A stretch of DNA of 64,000 nt from positions 1 to 64,000 of the forward strand of contig DASXVX010000016.1 in NCBI GenBank assembly GCA_036504075.1, written 5' to 3'. The translations under genes and the position numbers were made by a program. The stretch is from DASXVX01 sp036504075 (lineage in GTDB: Bacteria; Bacillota; Sulfobacillia; Symbiobacteriales; Symbiobacteriaceae). Under the pieces are notes generated by a model. It did no database searches and had not been told where the DNA came from. It saw only the letters and a program-made list of their open reading frames with translations. Shown piece by piece: positions 30,326-38,400 of the stretch; position 1 is the first letter of the stretch; the number at the start of each line of letters is the position of its first letter.

Positions 30326-31231
30326 TTACTTCTTGGGCGCCAGGGTGTTGTCGATCTTGGCCTTGTCCTTAAGGCCGGTCATCCACTCCTGGTACTTGTC
30401 GTTGAGGCCTTGCGAAGTGACGGCGTCCTTGACGGCGGCCTTGCTGTTCTCGAAGGTCGGCGCCTGGCCCTTCGTCTCCAGCAGTTGAATGACGTGCCAG
30501 CCGAACTGGGATTTGACCGGCTGGGAGATTTCTTTCACTTTCAGGGCGAAGGCAGCCTTCTCAAAGTCGGGATCCATTTTGCCGTGGCCGAAGAAGCCGA
30601 GGTCGCCGCCGCTGGTCTTGGCAGCCGGCTCCGTGGACTTCTCCTTGGCGAGGGCAGCAAAGTCGGCGCCCTTGTCGAGCTGGGCCTTGATGGCCTTGGC
30701 CTCATCCTCGGTGGCCACGAGGATATGGCGGGCGTGGATTTCCTGCTTGTCGAAGTCGGAAGCGTGCGCCTTGAAGTACTCCTGCAGGGTCGCGTCATCG
30801 GTCTTGATGTCCTTGCTGAGGATCTTCTGGACCTTCACCTGGAACTTAACCCGGTCCTTCAACTGGTCCAGGGTCATGTTGTTGGAGGCAAGCGCCTGCG
30901 CAAAGGCGTCTTCCCCACCGACACTGGCCTTGACCTTGGCGATTTCGGCGTCGACCTCGGCGGGCGTGACGGTGTTGTTGGTCTTCTTGGCTTCCTGTTC
31001 CACCAGCAGCTCGGTGATCATCTGGTCAACGGTCGTGGCGCCGTTCTCCTTGATCATGCGGTCATACAACGCGGTCTTCGTAATCTTGTCGCCGTTGACC
31101 GTAGCCACAGCCTGGACTTCCGGCTGGCTGAGCCGGCCACCGAGCATGTAACCGCCGCCGCCGGCAACCGCCAGCGTAACCAGGACAGCCAGAATGGTAA
31201 CCGTAGCGGTACCCTTGTTGCTATTGGACAA
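30326..31231 (-). CDS. Membrane-anchored parvulin-type peptidyl-prolyl isomerase (PrsA/SurA-like)
   Basis: This 301-residue extracytoplasmic foldase has an N-terminal membrane anchor (TVTILAVLVTLAVAGGGGYM) and no lipobox. A SurA-N-like helical region (about 45-155) is followed by a parvulin domain (about 165-260) with IHARHILVATEDEAKAI, FAALAKEKSTEPAAKTSGGD, LGFFGHGKM and SQFGWHVIQLLE. It would help secreted proteins fold at the membrane-wall interface. The start is TTG at 31231, nine bases after GAGGAGG; upstream in-frame codons lack a ribosome site. Unlike classical PrsA it is not a lipoprotein. Confidence 0.92.
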   Translation of the reverse strand: MSNSNKGTATVTILAVLVTLAVAGGGGYMLGGRLSQPEVQAVATVNGDKITKTALYDRMIKENGATTVDQMITELLVEQEAKKTNNTVTPAEVDAEIAKVKASVGGEDAFAQALASNNMTLDQLKDRVKFQVKVQKILSKDIKTDDATLQEYFKAHASDFDKQEIHARHILVATEDEAKAIKAQLDKGADFAALAKEKSTEPAAKTSGGDLGFFGHGKMDPDFEKAAFALKVKEISQPVKSQFGWHVIQLLETKGQAPTFENSKAAVKDAVTSQGLNDKYQEWMTGLKDKAKIDNTLAPKK

Positions 31232-31335
31232 TTTGGCGATCCTCCTCTTTAGATATCGACCATACTCGATTCGGAGTTGATTATTGGTTCTCCTGCCGTC
31301 CCGATCAGGCAATTGTGGACGCTCATGGCGAAATC

Positions 31336-31356
31336 AGGCGGACATGGCGTCCGCCT
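31336..31356 (-). terminator. Hairpin after the SufT-like gene
   Basis: AGGCGGAC (31336-31343) pairs perfectly with GTCCGCCT (31349-31356). GATTT follows on the minus strand. Confidence 0.6.
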
Positions 31357-31377
31357 GTCATTCGGCCCCGTGGCATA

Positions 31378-31677
31378 TTAGCCTCGCCAGCCCATCCGCT
31401 GCTTCGCTTCAGGCGACATCATCATCGGAGACCAGGGCGGATCGAAGGTGATATCGACTTTAATATCCGCGAAAGCCAGCGGCTCCAATACCTCGTAAAT
31501 CTGGTTGGTAATGTGCCCGGCAACGGGGCAGCCCATGGTTGTGAACGTGATCTCAATATACGCCTTGTTGTCCTCTACGACTAGCTCATAAATCAACCCA
31601 AGGTTGACAATATCCAGTCCCAACTCCGGGTCTACCACATTCTTCAGCAACGTGCGGGCCAGCTCTACTTTATCCAT
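31378..31677 (-). CDS. MIP18/DUF59-family metal-sulfur cluster assembly factor (SufT/PaaD-like)
   Basis: This 99-residue protein begins with the DUF59 signature VVDPELGLDIVNLGLIYEL and has the single conserved cysteine in TFTTMGCPVAGHIT, followed by DITFDPPWSP. Members act in iron-sulfur cluster maturation. The ATG at 31677 was chosen by family alignment; its ribosome site (GGGAG, ten bases away) is weak. It follows the cupin gene by 22 bases and is probably co-transcribed, so the Crp-type palindrome upstream of the cupin may regulate both. Confidence 0.92.
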   Translation of the reverse strand: MDKVELARTLLKNVVDPELGLDIVNLGLIYELVVEDNKAYIEITFTTMGCPVAGHITNQIYEVLEPLAFADIKVDITFDPPWSPMMMSPEAKQRMGWRG

Positions 31678-31699
31678 CGCGCATGTGCTCCCTTCAATT

Positions 31700-32008
31700 T
31701 TAGGGTCGCGGGGCCAGCGTCGCCAGCACGGAGACCGGCTCTGCCGCAGCCCGGATCCCGTGGGGCTCGCCCGGCGGGTAGAAACGAAGCGTCCCCGCCC
31801 CGGCGGGCGTCCAATCGCAGCCGGCCAGCAATTCGCCCAGGCCCGACACCACTTGCAGGCAGACACTGGAGGAACTGGTCTGTGGCGGGAGTTCCTGTCC
31901 AGGCTTCAGGTTGATGAGGATGACCCGGATATCCTGACAGCTGTGAAGGATCTCCCTGACCAGATGTTCGTCCGAGAACCGCATGTGCTGCGGGATTTGC
32001 ACTTCCAT
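31700..32008 (-). CDS. Cupin-domain protein
   Basis: This small 102-residue beta-barrel has the cupin motifs (VILINLKPGQELPPQTSSSS, then GTLRFYPPGEPHGIRAAAEP). The first motif lacks the usual GxxxxxHxH histidines (PPQTSSSS stands in their place); only the histidine of GEPHG remains. Metal binding is therefore doubtful. The ATG at 32008 has GAGGAGGTG eight bases upstream. It is the first gene of a pair with the SufT-like gene. It may be a sensor or storage barrel for a small molecule; the ligand is unknown. Confidence 0.82.
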   Translation of the reverse strand: MEVQIPQHMRFSDEHLVREILHSCQDIRVILINLKPGQELPPQTSSSSVCLQVVSGLGELLAGCDWTPAGAGTLRFYPPGEPHGIRAAAEPVSVLATLAPRP

Positions 32009-32107
32009 GTGACCGGCACCTCCTCTGATCAGACTGTCGGCGGTCCTTACATCCCGATGATACCCTGGAAGCCGACACCTGCTCGGTGCGGGTCCGCGCC
32101 GGGGGGC

Positions 32108-32122
32108 TGTGATAAATATCAC
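32108..32122. promoter_or_regulatory. Crp/Fnr-type palindromic operator
   Basis: TGTGA, six bases (TAAATA), then TCAC form a near-perfect inverted repeat matching the classic Crp half-sites TGTGA-N6-TCACA. It lies about 100 bases upstream of the cupin ATG (32008). A Crp/Fnr-family regulator is encoded 150 bases away (32271-32951). The pairing of that regulator with this site is inference. Confidence 0.6.
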
Positions 32123-32194
32123 CTGTGCGCAGCATGCCAGATTCCGGGGGGAATATTCCGTGACTCAGGTCACCATTGTCCCCGGCAGCAACAG

Positions 32195-32230
32195 AAAACC
32201 CCCGGTCAGGCTTCGCCTGGCGGGGGTTTT
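32195..32230. terminator. Terminator after the Crp/Fnr gene
   Basis: AAAACCCCCG (32195-32204) pairs with CGGGGGTTTT (32221-32230), with an inner CAGGC/GCCTG stem. T-rich sequence flanks it in both directions. Confidence 0.88.
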
Positions 32231-32270
32231 GTTTCATGCAGCGTTTCGGCGGTTCCCTGCGGGGCCGCCT

Positions 32271-32951
32271 TTACGTTTCGCCCATCCACTCGTGCAACTT
32301 GCGCTCGTTGGCGATCACGATATCCTCGCCTTCCACCGTAATGCAGCCGGTCCGCCGAAAATCGGCCAACACCCGGGTCACCGTCTCCCGGGAGGTCCCG
32401 ATCATGCCGGCGATGTCCTGGTGCGTAAGGCCGAGGTTAAAGCGGTGTGCACCGCGCTCTTCCGCCACCTTCAGGAGCAGGCTGGCTAGCCGGCCGTGGG
32501 TCGAGTGGACCGCCAGGTCGTGAGCCACGTCCCGGGCCAGCCGAAGCCGCTGCCCCACAAGCTTGAAGGCGTTGGCCGCGAGCGTCCGGGATTCGGGCAG
32601 CAGCGCCACCAGGTCGTCCACGCGAATCGCCATCAGGACGGCGTCCTCCATCACCTGCGCGGTAGCGGGGTATGCCTCCTTGTCGGCCAGCACCACCATG
32701 CCCAGGGCCGAGCCGGGACCCCAGAGGCGGAGCACCTGCTCCTGGCCGCCGGCCGCCAGCCGGGTGACCCGCACCTTGCCTTCTTTGACAAAATAAATCG
32801 TTTCGCCGGGGTCCCCTTCGTTAAAGATGATGGTCCCCTTGCGGTACCGCCGCTCCCGCACCAGGGCGGCAGCCCGGGCCAGCTCCTCGCCGGAGAGGCC
32901 TTCGAACAGCGGAAAACTACTGAGCAGATCGAGGTCAGACAGGATCTCCAC
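32271..32951 (-). CDS. Crp/Fnr family transcriptional regulator
   Basis: This 226-residue regulator has an N-terminal cyclic-nucleotide-binding fold (about 10-125; FNEGDPGETIYFVKEGKVRV, LWGPGSALGMVVLADKEAYP). A long dimer helix precedes the C-terminal winged helix-turn-helix (LTHQDIAGMIGTSRETVTRV). No cysteine cluster for an iron-sulfur centre is present (only the lone Cys in RTGCI), so it is not a classical Fnr. The effector may be a nucleotide, nitric oxide or haem. The GTG at 32951 abuts GGAG, leaving the true start a little uncertain. It may act at the palindrome at 32108 and at repeats in its own promoter region. Confidence 0.93.
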   Translation of the reverse strand: MEILSDLDLLSSFPLFEGLSGEELARAAALVRERRYRKGTIIFNEGDPGETIYFVKEGKVRVTRLAAGGQEQVLRLWGPGSALGMVVLADKEAYPATAQVMEDAVLMAIRVDDLVALLPESRTLAANAFKLVGQRLRLARDVAHDLAVHSTHGRLASLLLKVAEERGAHRFNLGLTHQDIAGMIGTSRETVTRVLADFRRTGCITVEGEDIVIANERKLHEWMGET

Positions 32952-32978
32952 CTCCGGAATCCCTTTCGGGTTGCATCA

Positions 32979-33008
32979 AAGACATTACGACGACCGGGAA
33001 GACATTAC
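32979..33008. repeat. AAGACATTAC direct repeats upstream of the Crp/Fnr gene
   Basis: The ten-base word AAGACATTAC occurs at 32979-32988 and 32999-33008, a spacing of 20 bases or about two helical turns. It lies between the Crp/Fnr gene start (32951) and the ychF promoter. It could be a regulator site; no experimental support is implied. Confidence 0.45.
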
Positions 33009-33037
33009 CTTTATCATACACAAGCCGGGTGGGCCGA

Positions 33038-33066
33038 TTGCACCCTCCAGGCGCATTCGTTATAAT
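33038..33066 (+). promoter_or_regulatory. Sigma-A promoter of ychF
   Basis: TTGCAC (33038-33043), a 17-base spacer and TATAAT (33061-33066) form a near-consensus housekeeping promoter. Transcription would start near 33073, leaving a leader of about 75 bases before the ychF start at 33148. Confidence 0.8.
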
Positions 33067-33081
33067 CTTGAAGGTGTTACT

Positions 33082-33105
33082 ATGACAAAACGCCCCGAAC
33101 TGTAA
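33082..33105 (+). CDS. Possible seven-codon leader peptide before ychF
   Basis: Within the predicted ychF leader, an ATG preceded by AAGGTG at five bases opens a minimal frame encoding MTKRPEL and a TAA. Its position between promoter and gene suggests an upstream ORF that could modulate translation. It is too short for any sequence-based support beyond position and ribosome site. Confidence 0.35.
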   Translation: MTKRPEL

Positions 33106-33147
33106 ATACGTCACTCTGCCAGGAGTGGCTTTGAGGGAGGTTTCGCC

Positions 33148-34251
33148 GTGGGACTTTCAGTCGGGATTGTCGGCCTGCCAAACGTGGGCAAGTCGACCCT
33201 GTTTAATGCCATCACCAGGGCCGGAGCGGAGGCTGCAAACTACCCGTTCTGCACCATCGAACCCAATGTGGGTGTCGTGGATGTCCCCGACGCCCGCCTG
33301 CCGGTGCTGGGGAAAATGTTCAAGTCGGGGCGAATCGTCCCCGCCAACGTCAAGTTTATCGATATCGCGGGCATCGTCAAGGGTGCCTCCAAAGGCGAGG
33401 GGCTGGGCAACAAGTTCCTGGCCCACATCCGCGAGGTCGACGCCATCGCCCATGTGGTGCGCTGCTTCGAGGACGAAAACGTCACCCATGTTCACGGGGG
33501 CGTCGATCCCCTCCGGGACATCGATGTGATCAACATCGAACTGATTCTGGCGGACATGGAGTCGCTGGAGCGCCGCTACGACCGGACCGCGAAGGCGGCC
33601 AGGGCCGGGGACAAGCAGGCGCAAGTGGAGCACGGCCTCCTGACCCGCATCAGGCCGGTGCTGGAGGCCGGCAAGCCGGCCCGCACCGTGGTACCGCAGA
33701 ACGAGGATGAAGCGAAGGCCATGAAGGAACTGCACCTGATTACGGCCAAGCCGGTCCTGTACGTGGCCAACATCAGCGAGACCGACGTCGCCGACCCGTA
33801 CTCGGTCGCCGCAGTGCAGCAGGTCGCCGAAGTGGCGAAGTTGGAGAACAACGAGGTCGTGCCGGTCTCGGCCAAAATCGAATCGGACCTGGCCGAAATG
33901 GACGACGAAGAGAAGCAGGTCTTTCTGTCCGACCTGGGCCTGACCGAGTCGGGCCTGGCCCGGGTGATCAAGTCGGGCTACCACCTGCTGAACCTCATGT
34001 CGTTCCTGACGGCCGGGGAAATGGAGTCCCGGGCCTGGACCATTCGCCGGGGTACGAAGGCGCCGGCGGCAGCGGGCGAAATCCACTCGGACATCGAGCG
34101 GGGCTTCATCCGGGCGGAAATCGTCTCCTACAACGACCTGGTGCACTACGGCTCCATGGCGGGGGCCAGGGAGGCCGGCAAGGTCCGGCTCGAAGGCAAG
34201 GAGTACATCATGCAGGACGGCGATGTGGTCCACTTCCGTTTCAACGTATAG
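33148..34251 (+). CDS. ychF: Redox-regulated ATPase YchF (Obg-like)
   Basis: This 367-residue P-loop protein of the Obg family binds ATP rather than GTP. The P-loop is VGLPNVGKSTLFNAI, switch II region FIDIAGIVKGASKGEGLGN, and the base-recognition motif NISE (in VANISETD) replaces the GTPase NKxD. The C-terminal TGS-like domain ends in EYIMQDGDVVHFRFNV. It associates with ribosomes in the family. The start is GTG at 33148, seven bases after GGGAGG. It is a single-gene unit with a strong promoter and terminator. Confidence 0.96.
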   Translation: MGLSVGIVGLPNVGKSTLFNAITRAGAEAANYPFCTIEPNVGVVDVPDARLPVLGKMFKSGRIVPANVKFIDIAGIVKGASKGEGLGNKFLAHIREVDAIAHVVRCFEDENVTHVHGGVDPLRDIDVINIELILADMESLERRYDRTAKAARAGDKQAQVEHGLLTRIRPVLEAGKPARTVVPQNEDEAKAMKELHLITAKPVLYVANISETDVADPYSVAAVQQVAEVAKLENNEVVPVSAKIESDLAEMDDEEKQVFLSDLGLTESGLARVIKSGYHLLNLMSFLTAGEMESRAWTIRRGTKAPAAAGEIHSDIERGFIRAEIVSYNDLVHYGSMAGAREAGKVRLEGKEYIMQDGDVVHFRFNV

Positions 34252-34296
34252 ACGCGTAAACTGGCCCCCGCGATTCTAACGAATCGCCAGGTCAAG

Positions 34297-34332
34297 AAGT
34301 GCCCGGCTCCCGCTAGGGGGAACCGGGCACTT
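34297..34332 (+). terminator. Terminator of ychF
   Basis: AAGTGCCCGG (34297-34306) pairs with CCGGGCACTT (34323-34332), followed by TCGTT. Confidence 0.85.
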
Positions 34333-34392
34333 TCGTTAACGGTGCGAACCAAATCGGGTTTGACCGGCCTCTATCTTTCGGGAGGGATCAAC

Positions 34393-34974
34393 GTGATCCA
34401 GACCATTCCGAAAGCGAAAATGCACTGGATAGAGCGCACTGCCATCTTCGCCGGGTTCGCCCTGGCCGCTCTGGGGGTAGGCGTAATCGCTTCGCACCTG
34501 ACCGGGTCCGGGGCCCCGCTGGCGGCGGCGGCAACGGCCGCCGGGACGGTCGCGGCGCTGGCGGCGTCGCTATGGCCCGGGGAGCGGCTGACGTACCGCA
34601 TGGAGGTGGACCGGCTGGCAGCCGGCCGGCTGACTTTGCCTTATGCCGAGATGACCGGCGTCCGGCTCGTGAAGCTGGGCGGAACCGTGCTTTACGGCGG
34701 ACTGGCCCTGCCGGGCTGCTGGTCCGGGCGGGCGTGGTCGCCCCGGCTCGGGCGCTTCTGGCTCGAAGGGAGCACCGGCCTCGGCCAGGCCGTGCTGATC
34801 ACCATGGCGAGCGGGCGACGCATCGCTGTCACGCCGGACGACCCGGTGCGGGTGGTGGCGCTGCTGGAGTCGCTCCGCCGGACGGCACTGCCCGCGGATT
34901 TGCCGCCGGAAACGGCCGGCCCGCGGCGGCGCGGCTCAGTCGTGTCGCTGCCGGTGCGCCGGCCGATGTCCTGA
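34393..34974 (+). CDS. Two-helix membrane protein with bacterial PH-like domain
   Basis: This 193-residue protein has two hydrophobic segments (about 18-37, AIFAGFALAALGVGVIA, and 40-58, PLAAAATAAGTVAALAASLW). A beta-rich region follows, like bacterial PH domains (LPYAEMTGVRLVKLGG, LGRFWLEGSTGLGQAVLITM, RRIAVTPDDPVRVVALLESL). The TPDDP.....L..L end is typical of that family. GTG at 34393 was chosen because GGGAGGG lies six bases upstream. It converges with the NifX-like gene four bases away. Its function in the membrane is unknown. Confidence 0.78.
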   Translation: MIQTIPKAKMHWIERTAIFAGFALAALGVGVIASHLTGSGAPLAAAATAAGTVAALAASLWPGERLTYRMEVDRLAAGRLTLPYAEMTGVRLVKLGGTVLYGGLALPGCWSGRAWSPRLGRFWLEGSTGLGQAVLITMASGRRIAVTPDDPVRVVALLESLRRTALPADLPPETAGPRRRGSVVSLPVRRPMS

Positions 34975-34978
34975 GCCG

Positions 34979-35365
34979 CTAGTGCCCGTGGCCTTCGGAC
35001 TCGTGTCCTCCGTGGCCTTCGTGCCCATGGTGATGCTCGTGCACGGCGGTGGGGTCGGACTGTAGCGAGCCGGCCACAAAAGCGGCCAGCGCCTCGCCCG
35101 GCGAACCGGTAACGCCCACCACCGCCGGGATCCCGGAGCGGGTGAGGTGGTCCGCCATGGGCCGGCCCATACCCCCGGCGATCACGTGCGTGACGCCGTG
35201 CTCCAGCAGGAACGCCGGGAGTCCGTGGTGCCCTGACTGTTCCGGCACCGCCACTTCGGTCTGGCGGAGGATCTGCCCGTTCTCGACATCGGCCAGGAGG
35301 AACACAGAGACTTGCCCGAAGTGGCCGAAAATGGCGCCGTTACGCACGGGAATGGCGATACGCAT
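34979..35365 (-). CDS. NifX/NifB-type (dinitrogenase cofactor-like) protein with His-rich tail
   Basis: This 128-residue protein begins with the NifX/NifB C-terminal-type fold (MRIAIPVRNGAIFGHFGQVS, then GVTHVIAGGMGRPMADHL). It ends in a striking tail of about 20 residues rich in His, Gly and Glu (HHHGHEGHGG, then EGHGH). No nitrogenase genes are present. Such stand-alone proteins are common in anaerobes and may bind metal clusters. The tail could store or buffer nickel, zinc or copper. A CsoR-like palindrome about 40 bases upstream (35406-35423) fits metal control. Confidence 0.88.
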   Translation of the reverse strand: MRIAIPVRNGAIFGHFGQVSVFLLADVENGQILRQTEVAVPEQSGHHGLPAFLLEHGVTHVIAGGMGRPMADHLTRSGIPAVVGVTGSPGEALAAFVAGSLQSDPTAVHEHHHGHEGHGGHESEGHGH

Positions 35366-35405
35366 GGGGCCTGACCTCCTTGTATGTACAATCCGATGCG
35401 CTCAG

Positions 35406-35423
35406 TATACCCCCGCCGGTATA
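35406..35423. promoter_or_regulatory. CsoR/RcnR-like palindromic operator candidate
   Basis: TATACC, six bases (CCCGCC), then GGTATA form a perfect inverted repeat with a C-rich centre. That layout is like sites bound by CsoR/RcnR-family metal repressors. It lies about 40 bases upstream of the His-rich NifX-like gene. No such repressor is encoded within the window. Confidence 0.4.
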
Positions 35424-35447
35424 TCGAAGTCTACATCGGTAAGAAAC

Positions 35448-35479
35448 AGCCCGGCCCGCACTTGCGTGCGGGCCGGGCT
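35448..35479 (-). terminator. Terminator of the giant surface protein gene
   Basis: A 14-bp perfect stem (35448-35461 with 35466-35479) and a TTGC loop lie just beyond the stop at 35493. TGTTTCTT follows on the minus strand. Confidence 0.85.
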
Positions 35480-35492
35480 CAGAACGTTGTGG

Positions 35493-38400
35493 CTAAGGAC
35501 CATCAGCCTGCCAGGTCTCGCCTTGCGTGGGTGGAGCCGCTGGTTCGTACGTGTGGTTGACCGACGCCTCTGATACCTGACCGAAGGCCCAGTGGGTGGC
35601 GGGCACATCCGGCCAGAGCTGCCCCGGACGGCCCAGCAAGGGGCCGCGGGCCAGGAGGCGGTTGACGATGGTCACAAACTCCGCACGAGACGTGGCGCGC
35701 TGTGGCTGGAAGGTTCCATCCGGGTAGCCCTGCACAATGCCCATCCGGTTGGCGGTGGCGATCACGGTGTTCGCCCAGTGACCTGCCGTGTCCGGGAAAG
35801 CTGCGCTGCCACTCAGGAACTGCACTTTCTTGAAGCGCACCGCGATGGTCGCAATCTCGGCACGGGTGATGGGATCATTCGGGCGGAAGAGGCCGGTCGG
35901 GTCGCCCTGCATGAGTCCCAGTTGGGTGACGACGGCGATGTTCTGGTAGCTCCAGTGGTTGCGGCTCACGTCCGGATACCCCGGCGCAGCGGCCACCAAC
36001 TGTTCAGCATCCAGAATGCGGGCGAGAATGGTCGCCACCTCCGCCCGGCTGATGGAGCGTTCGGGCCGGAAGGTGCCATCCGGGTAGCCCAGGATGTAGC
36101 GCTTGTGATGTCCGCTCGGCCGCGGCGGAGCCGTAGGCTTGGCGCTTACTTCCGCCGAAGGCGTGCTGTCGCCGGCGCTGCCGGTGGCCGTCACCACGTA
36201 GTAGTAGGTCGTGCCGTTGGCTACACCCTGATCGATGTAGCTGAGGCCCGTCAGTCCGGAAGCGATCACTGTATAGGGGCCGCCCGGACCGGTGGCTCGC
36301 CGCACGGTGTAGGTCTGGGCACCCGGGACGGGGTTCCACGCCAACGCTACCTGGGCATCGCCCGGAGTGGCCGTGAGGCCGGTGGGAGCGGCCGGCAGGG
36401 TCGGCTTCGGTGCCGGATTCGGGGCGGGCGTGGGAGCGGGAGCCTGCGGTGTGGCCGAAGCCACACCGGACCAGGCACTCGTGCCGCCGGCGCCACTGGC
36501 CGCGACCTTGTAGTAGTAGGTGACACCGTTGGTCACGCCGGTGTCGCTGAAGGCGGTGCCGCTGATACCGGTGCCCACCGACGTGTATGGCCCGTCGGCA
36601 GAGGTCGCCCGCTGCAAGAGATAGGACTGAGCCCCTGCGACGGGATTCCAGCTGAGGTCCACACGTCCGTTGCCGGGGGTGGCCGTCAGGCCGGTCGGAG
36701 CGGCGGGAGCAGCCGGCGGCGCCACCTGGACTCGCTGCATCGTGAAGCTATACGCCACGATGTTGGTACGCACGCGGATGATGCCGTTCAGCACATCGCT
36801 GTCTTCACCGGGAAGCGGCGCCACAGTCCGGGCTTCGGTCCGGCTGTCGTAGGTGACGTAGCCCGCCTTCTCGGCGGTGATGTAGTAGTCGGAGTTCGGG
36901 AAGACCATCCAGGCGAACGCGCCCTTGCCGGTGGTGTTCTGGGAGTTGGCGTTGTCATTGGGCGGGAAATTCAGGGCCGGGAGGGATACCTTGGTGTTGG
37001 GGGTGCGCCCGTTGGCCTGGTTCAGCGGCGTGCCCGCCCACCAGAGCGTAAGCTTGGCGCCACTGATCGGCTGTCCGGACGAAGCATCGGTCACGGTGCC
37101 GTAGGGGTCAAGCAAAGCGGTATGGATGGCCAGTTCGCCGTCCTGGCTGACCGTGACCTGGGCCTTCGTGCCGGCCAGGGTCGTTCCGCCTGCCGTGACC
37201 TTGAACTCCAGGGTGTAGGTGCCGGCTTTGAGATTGCCGATCTCGTACGTGCCATCGGGCTTTACCGTCACACTCTGGTTAACCTGGGTGCCGTCCTGGG
37301 CAATGATAGCGCCGGTGACCGAGGCCCCCTGCGTGTTGGGGGTCGTCGGCGTGTTAGTCTGGTCCATCACCAGCACCTGACCGCTGATGGTCTTGCTGGC
37401 CGAAATGGTCTCGCCCAGACCGGTGAGTGCGCCCACCTGGCTTTCATGAGTCGAGGTGATTTCGACGGGCTTGCCGCCCACCTGCAGATGTGTCTTGATG
37501 GTGGTTTTATAGGTCCAGTCGCCGCGGGGCACAGTGATCTTGTACGTGCCGTCCGCCCCGGTGGTCGTCTGGGCCGCAAAGTCGATGATCCCGTCACCGT
37601 TGAAATCCTCGGCCACCGAAACCTCCGCCCCTGCGGCGGGCAGCCCGGTGCCGGAGTCGATGACCACACCGGTGATGGAGGCCGGCAGGAAGGTGATGAT
37701 GATCGTCTGCTGGGCGTAGATGCCCTGGCCGGGATCATTCACGGCCACCGTGACCGACTTGGTAACGGGCAGGATACCCTGGATGGTTGGCGCCGTCAGG
37801 TCGACGGAGGCCGTGCCGTTGGCGCCGGTCTGCGCCGAGGGGGCGTTGAGCGTGCCGCCGGTAGCGGTGTAGGACACCGTTGTGCCCGCGACCGGCGTGC
37901 CGTTCCGTAAGGTCAGGGTCGCCTTGAGTTGAGCGATGGAATGCCCGTCACCGACGATGGAGGCCGGGGTCGCGGTCAGCGTGAGGATCCCCTTGCCGGC
38001 CAGGTGCAGGTCGAACGTAACGGCCTGTCCGGGGGCAAGGTAGACCTGGGCGCGGGCCAGGGGTTGATTGGCATTCAGGGGATCAGGAGCCACCACGGTA
38101 TAGATGCCGGCCGGGACATTTGTAAACTGGTAGCTTCCGTTTCCGGCGCTGGTGGTGCTCTTTCCGGCGACCGGATTTCCGGCAGGATCCAGCAGCTTGA
38201 CCGTCTGGCCCGCCACCGGAGCGCCCGCGTCGCTGTATACGACACCGGACACCGAACTGGTCGGGTTGTATTTGATCGAAACCGGCTGAGCGGTCAGGGT
38301 GTTCTGACCGTCCACGGCCGTGGCACCGATGGTGTCAGGCCCGACGAGCAGCGGGGACGGCGTGAGCGTCGACAGGTCAAAGGACCAGGTCCCATTCCCT

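Noticed and set aside
33157..34233. Minus-strand frame of 358 codons opposite ychF
   Set aside because: It is antisense to ychF, whose P-loop and TGS-like domain are unambiguous. The frame is rich in His and Val, typical of reverse-complement readings.
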